Assembly (NCBI GenBank): GCA_032052615.1
Contig: DAMBWF010000006.1
Coordinates: 124,001-188,000 of the forward strand
Direction of reading: 5' to 3'
DNA length: 64,000 nt
Origin: Pseudomonas_T sp032052615
Lineage (GTDB): Bacteria; Pseudomonadota; Gammaproteobacteria; Pseudomonadales; Pseudomonadaceae
In this document: piece after piece, positions 61,255-64,000 of the stretch
How positions within the stretch are numbered: position 1 is the stretch's first letter
Layout: each line of letters starts with the position of its first letter
Made by a program: the position numbers and the translations under genes
The notes under the pieces: model-generated
Database searches by the model: none
Told to the model about the DNA's origin: nothing
The model's input: only the letters and a program-made list of their open reading frames with translations

Positions 61255-62088
61255 ATGTCTCATCCCGCCGAACACTCGCCCCTAGGCAAGGCCAGCGATT
61301 ACGTCGCCACGTACATGCCTTCCCTGTTGTTCCCCATTCCCCGCGCCACCAAATGGCGTGAACTGGGCCTTGAGGCCGAACGCCTGCCCTACCGGGGCAC
61401 GGACTTCTGGACCTGCTATGAGTTGTCCTGGCTGACCCCATCGGGCAAGCCGGTCGTGGCCATCGGCGAGTTCGCCATTCCCGCCGACTCGCCGAACATC
61501 GTCGAGTCGAAGTCCTTCAAGCTCTACCTCAACTCTCTCAACCAGAGCGTGTTCGCCGATGCCGAGGCGCTGGCCGAAGTGTTGCGGCGCGACCTGTCGG
61601 CCGTGGCCGGCGCGCCGGTAGCGGTGCGGGTACGCAGCCTGCGGGACGCGACGGCGGACGGGCTGGCGGAATTGCCGGGCACCTGCATCGACGGGCTGGA
61701 CGTCGCCATCGCCCATTATGATCGGCCCCGCCCCGAGCTGCTGCGCTACGAGACGGGCGCGCCGGGCGAACAGGTGCTGCACAGTCACCTGTTGAAATCC
61801 AACTGTCCGGTGACCGGGCAGCCGGATTGGGGCTCGCTGGTGGTGGAGACCCAGGGCGCGCGACGGCTGGAGCCCGCCAGCCTGCTGGCATACCTGGTGA
61901 GCTTCCGCCAGCACGCCGACTTCCACGAGCAATGCGTGGAGCGCATCTTCCTCGACCTGCTGGCCCTGCTGGCGCCGGAACGCCTGACGGTGTACGCCCG
62001 CTACGTGCGGCGCGGCGGCCTGGATATCAATCCTTATCGCAGTACCCATTCGCTGCAGGCCGATAACCGACGCCTGGCGCGCCAGTGA
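61255..62088 (+). CDS. queF: NADPH-dependent 7-cyano-7-deazaguanine reductase QueF
   Basis: Reduces preQ0 to preQ1 in queuosine synthesis. The 277-residue product is the long, two-domain form. The QueF motif ESKSFKLYLNSLNQ is near residue 89, the catalytic Cys in LLKSNCPVTGQPDWGS, and HADFHEQCVERIF follows. I chose the ATG at 61255 giving SHPAEHSPLGKASDY after Met. Confidence 0.96.
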   Translation: MSHPAEHSPLGKASDYVATYMPSLLFPIPRATKWRELGLEAERLPYRGTDFWTCYELSWLTPSGKPVVAIGEFAIPADSPNIVESKSFKLYLNSLNQSVFADAEALAEVLRRDLSAVAGAPVAVRVRSLRDATADGLAELPGTCIDGLDVAIAHYDRPRPELLRYETGAPGEQVLHSHLLKSNCPVTGQPDWGSLVVETQGARRLEPASLLAYLVSFRQHADFHEQCVERIFLDLLALLAPERLTVYARYVRRGGLDINPYRSTHSLQADNRRLARQ

Positions 62089-62107
62089 GCCTTGGTCTGG
62101 CCTGGCC

Positions 62108-62696
62108 TCACATGCCGTTGGCGAAGGCCGGTTTGCCCATGTCGATGGCGGCGCGAACGGGCTTCAGCGCCTCGGCATAGCGGGCGAATATCAGCGCATA
62201 GTCGGCGCGCTGGCGGATGCGCCGGTCCTCTCGTCGAGGGTCTGCGTATCGTTCAGCACTTGGTTCACGTAGCGCACGATCAGATGCCCCCGGCAAGTAG
62301 CACAGGCGGCAGTTCTTGTAGCCGGAAGCGTAGCCCGCTGATGGGGTAGGCGCCCCCGGGCCCGCCGAGATACCACCAGCAAGCCGCGCTTGTGGGCCAA
62401 TTCCGCCTTGGTGGCATACAACAAGAAGTTCTTCAGCGCCGGCGAGGCAATGTCGTGGAACTCCGGCGCGATGATCACCACGTCATCGGCCGCTCGCTGC
62501 TTGGCGGCATGCTCCGGCCAATTCGGCGCGTTTTCGCTGGGCCCCTGCGGCAAGGGGCGCTCACTGAAATCGATGAGGCTGGTCAGAGAGTCGCTGCTCA
62601 AGCCGAGCTCGATCAGGCGTTGGCGCAGGTACGGGTAACCTTGACCGATTGGCTATCGGGTCGGCTGGAGCCGGCGATGAGTGCAATGTTCAGCAT
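62108..62696 (-). pseudogene. Decayed NADPH-dependent FMN reductase
   Basis: Read from the ATG at 62696, the frame starts MLNIALIAGSSRPDSQSVKV, a flavodoxin-like FMN reductase, then breaks near 62631, where one base appears missing. Another frame continues with SLTSLIDFSERPLPQG, DDVVIIAPEFHDIASPALKN and FLLYATKAELAHKRG. A third takes over after 62300 and ends in ALKPVRAAIDMGKPAFANGM. Total span (589 bases) equals about 196 codons, the intact size. At least two frameshifts make a functional product unlikely. Confidence 0.88.
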
Positions 62697-62811
62697 GGGA
62701 GACACCGCGTGGGAAACCGGCAGGCTAACGGTCGTTCCGGTATCGACAAGCGGCCTCCCGGGCAGGGCGGCCGGTGCGCCCAGGTTTCATCAAGCAATCG
62801 AGAGAGTAGCG

Positions 62812-63042
62812 CTAGCAGGCGGCCGAGCGAGCCTTTGGAAATGGCTCGTCGTGGTGGGCCTGCAAGCCAAGGGCGGCGATCAGCGCGATCGCGCCGAGCG
62901 CCAAGGCGACAGGGCTGGCCTGCCACACGCCGAGCGCGCCGTTGAGCGCGCCCAGCAGGAACACCGGGACGGCGAGCAGGCGGGAGGCGGGGGGCTGGGA
63001 AATGATGTAGCGATGGGCCACCGAGCGGGATCGTAAGAGCAT
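62812..63042 (-). CDS. Small two-helix membrane protein
   Basis: 76 residues with two hydrophobic segments (LLAVPVFLLGALNGALGVW and VALALGAIALIAALGL). A near-perfect AGGAGG lies eight bases upstream of the ATG, which supports translation. Family and function not recognised. Confidence 0.65.
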   Translation of the reverse strand: MLLRSRSVAHRYIISQPPASRLLAVPVFLLGALNGALGVWQASPVALALGAIALIAALGLQAHHDEPFPKARSAAC

Positions 63043-63133
63043 GTCGCGTTCCTCCTGAGTACGCGACTACCTTACGAGGGGCGGCGGGGCAGCGAAAATC
63101 GTTCTTCCCTATCGCCCGGATAGAACATCGACC

Positions 63134-64000
63134 TCACAGCTTCAATTGGCGGATGACCTTGGACAGTTCGGCGGCCAAGGCGGCCAGTTCCTTGCTGGTG
63201 GTGGCCGAGTCGACGGTCTGACTCACCGTCAGCTCGGTGACATCCCGGATGCCCACCACCGAGCGGGTCATTTCCTCGGCGACCTGGCTCTGCTGCTCGG
63301 CCGCCACCGCGATCTGGGTATTGCTTTCGCGCATCTGCGCCACCGCCTCGGTGATGGCCGCCAGGGCGGCGCCGGCGGCGCTGGCTTGCTGCACGCAGTC
63401 GTCCGCTCTCAATGAGCTTTCCCGCATGAACTCGACGGCGTCGCGGCTACCGGATTGCAGTGTGCCGATCATCTGGGTGATTTCGTCGGTGGAGTCCTGC
63501 ACGCGCTTGGCCAGGTTGCGGACTTCTTCGGCCACCACCGCGAAACCCCGCCCCATGGAGCCGGCTCGGGCGGCCTCGATGGCGGCATTCAGCGCCAGCA
63601 GGTTGGTCTGTTCGGCGATGCCGTGAATGACGTTGACCACCCCGCTGATGCGCTGGCTGTCTTCCGCCAGTTGCCCGATCATCTCGGCGGTCTGCTGGAC
63701 GCCCCTGGATAGTTCGGCGATGGAGCGCTCGACTTTTCCAACCACTTCCTGGCCGGCGCTGGCCAGCCGGTCGGCATTTTCCGACTGGTCACGGGTATCG
63801 CCGGCATGCTGGGCGATGCTGTGAACGGTGGTGGACATCTCGTTGATCGCCGTCGCGGCCTGATCGGTCTCGCTTTGCTGGCCCAGCATCCCCTGGCGCA
63901 CGTGGTTCATGCTGTCGGCCAGGCGGGCGGCGCCTTCGTCGAGGCGCAAGGCCGCCTGCATGACGGTGCTCACCACGCGCTGATAACCGATTTGCATGGC
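63134..64000 (-). CDS. Methyl-accepting chemotaxis protein, partial
   Basis: The last 288 or so residues of a transducer whose 5' part lies beyond the right edge. The signalling hairpin tip is intact: GIAEQTNLLALNAAIEAARAG followed by GRGFAVVAEEVRNLAKR. Methylation-helix sequence lies on both sides. The codon at 63997 is an internal Met, not the start. Confidence 0.93.
   Translation of the reverse strand, partial: AMQIGYQRVVSTVMQAALRLDEGAARLADSMNHVRQGMLGQQSETDQAATAINEMSTTVHSIAQHAGDTRDQSENADRLASAGQEVVGKVERSIAELSRGVQQTAEMIGQLAEDSQRISGVVNVIHGIAEQTNLLALNAAIEAARAGSMGRGFAVVAEEVRNLAKRVQDSTDEITQMIGTLQSGSRDAVEFMRESSLRADDCVQQASAAGAALAAITEAVAQMRESNTQIAVAAEQQSQVAEEMTRSVVGIRDVTELTVSQTVDSATTSKELAALAAELSKVIRQLKL

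Noticed and set aside
62392..63036. 214-codon + strand frame over the FMN reductase remnant
   Set aside because: No family similarity; the minus strand shows clear flavodoxin-like protein in pieces, so this is a shadow.
1..64000. Defence island, prophage, insertion sequence or secretion system
   Set aside because: No transposase, integrase, phage, restriction, toxin-antitoxin or secretion genes were recognised; apart from one AT-rich gene the window is ordinary core genome.

Overview
The window is GC-rich chromosomal DNA from a gammaproteobacterium, almost certainly Pseudomonas or a close Pseudomonadaceae relative. The evidence is gene order. From memory, mfd / gap / aroP / apbE / sthA / lolCDE / comEC / exbBD / lpxK / kdsB / murB / rne / rluC / sppA / maf / yceD-rpmF-plsX-fabDG-acpP-fabF-pabC-mltG-tmk-holB-pilZ-tatD / tetR / DUF1285 / etf follows the P. 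aeruginosa PA3002-to-PA2951 block in reverse numbering. The long GAPDH, PilZ beside holB, a PsrA-type operator at etf and a CopRS/cupredoxin locus also fit. Genus and species cannot be fixed from the sequence alone.

Layout. (1) 0.3-9.5 kb: mfd, gap, aroP, an ApbE flavin transferase and the soluble transhydrogenase; no nqr genes lie between aroP and apbE. (2) 9.5-13.7 kb: a glycerophosphodiesterase, a large lipoprotein with an Ig-like domain and a possible glycosidase-like region, a small secreted protein and a PilZ protein. (3) 13.8-24 kb: an envelope run on the + strand: lolC-lolD-lolE, comEC, exbB-exbD, lpxK, a Trm112-like gene, kdsB, a tyrosine phosphatase and murB, closed by a strong bidirectional terminator. 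(4) 24-30.5 kb: rne on the minus strand with a long leader, divergent from rluC-HAD-sppA. (5) 30.5-41.3 kb: maf, then the yceD-rpmF-plsX-fabD-fabG-acpP-fabF-pabC-mltG-tmk-holB-pilZ-tatD fatty acid, cell wall and replication cluster. (6) 41.3-45.8 kb: a structured small RNA candidate, an orphan class V aminotransferase divergent from a TetR regulator, a MoaA homologue, a lipoprotein and a DUF1285 protein. (7) 45.9-49.5 kb: ETF-ubiquinone oxidoreductase divergent from etfB-etfA, with a perfect PsrA-type operator between them. (8) 49.7-62.1 kb: a solute-binding protein, a DUF4398/OmpA lipoprotein pair, FadE, a GST, an ABC-2 exporter, one AT-rich foreign-looking gene, copSR, a cupredoxin and queF. 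From memory this corresponds to PA2815-PA2806, so the window contains a rearrangement relative to PAO1 just after etfA. (9) 62.1-64 kb: a decayed FMN reductase, a tiny membrane protein and the 3' part of a chemotaxis transducer gene.

Most of the window is conserved core genome. Three themes link genes: envelope biogenesis (Lol, LpxK, KdsB, MurB, MltG, OmpA-like), fatty acid synthesis and breakdown (PlsX/Fab genes against FadE/ETF/ETF-QO, with PsrA as the likely switch) and copper response (CopRS plus a Met/His-rich cupredoxin). I found no CRISPR array, insertion sequence, tRNA, rRNA or defence island. The features most worth a second look are the AT-rich gene at 57.5 kb, the lipoprotein at 10.4 kb, the very short leader of yceD, the rne leader and repeat-rich tail, and the small RNA next to tatD.
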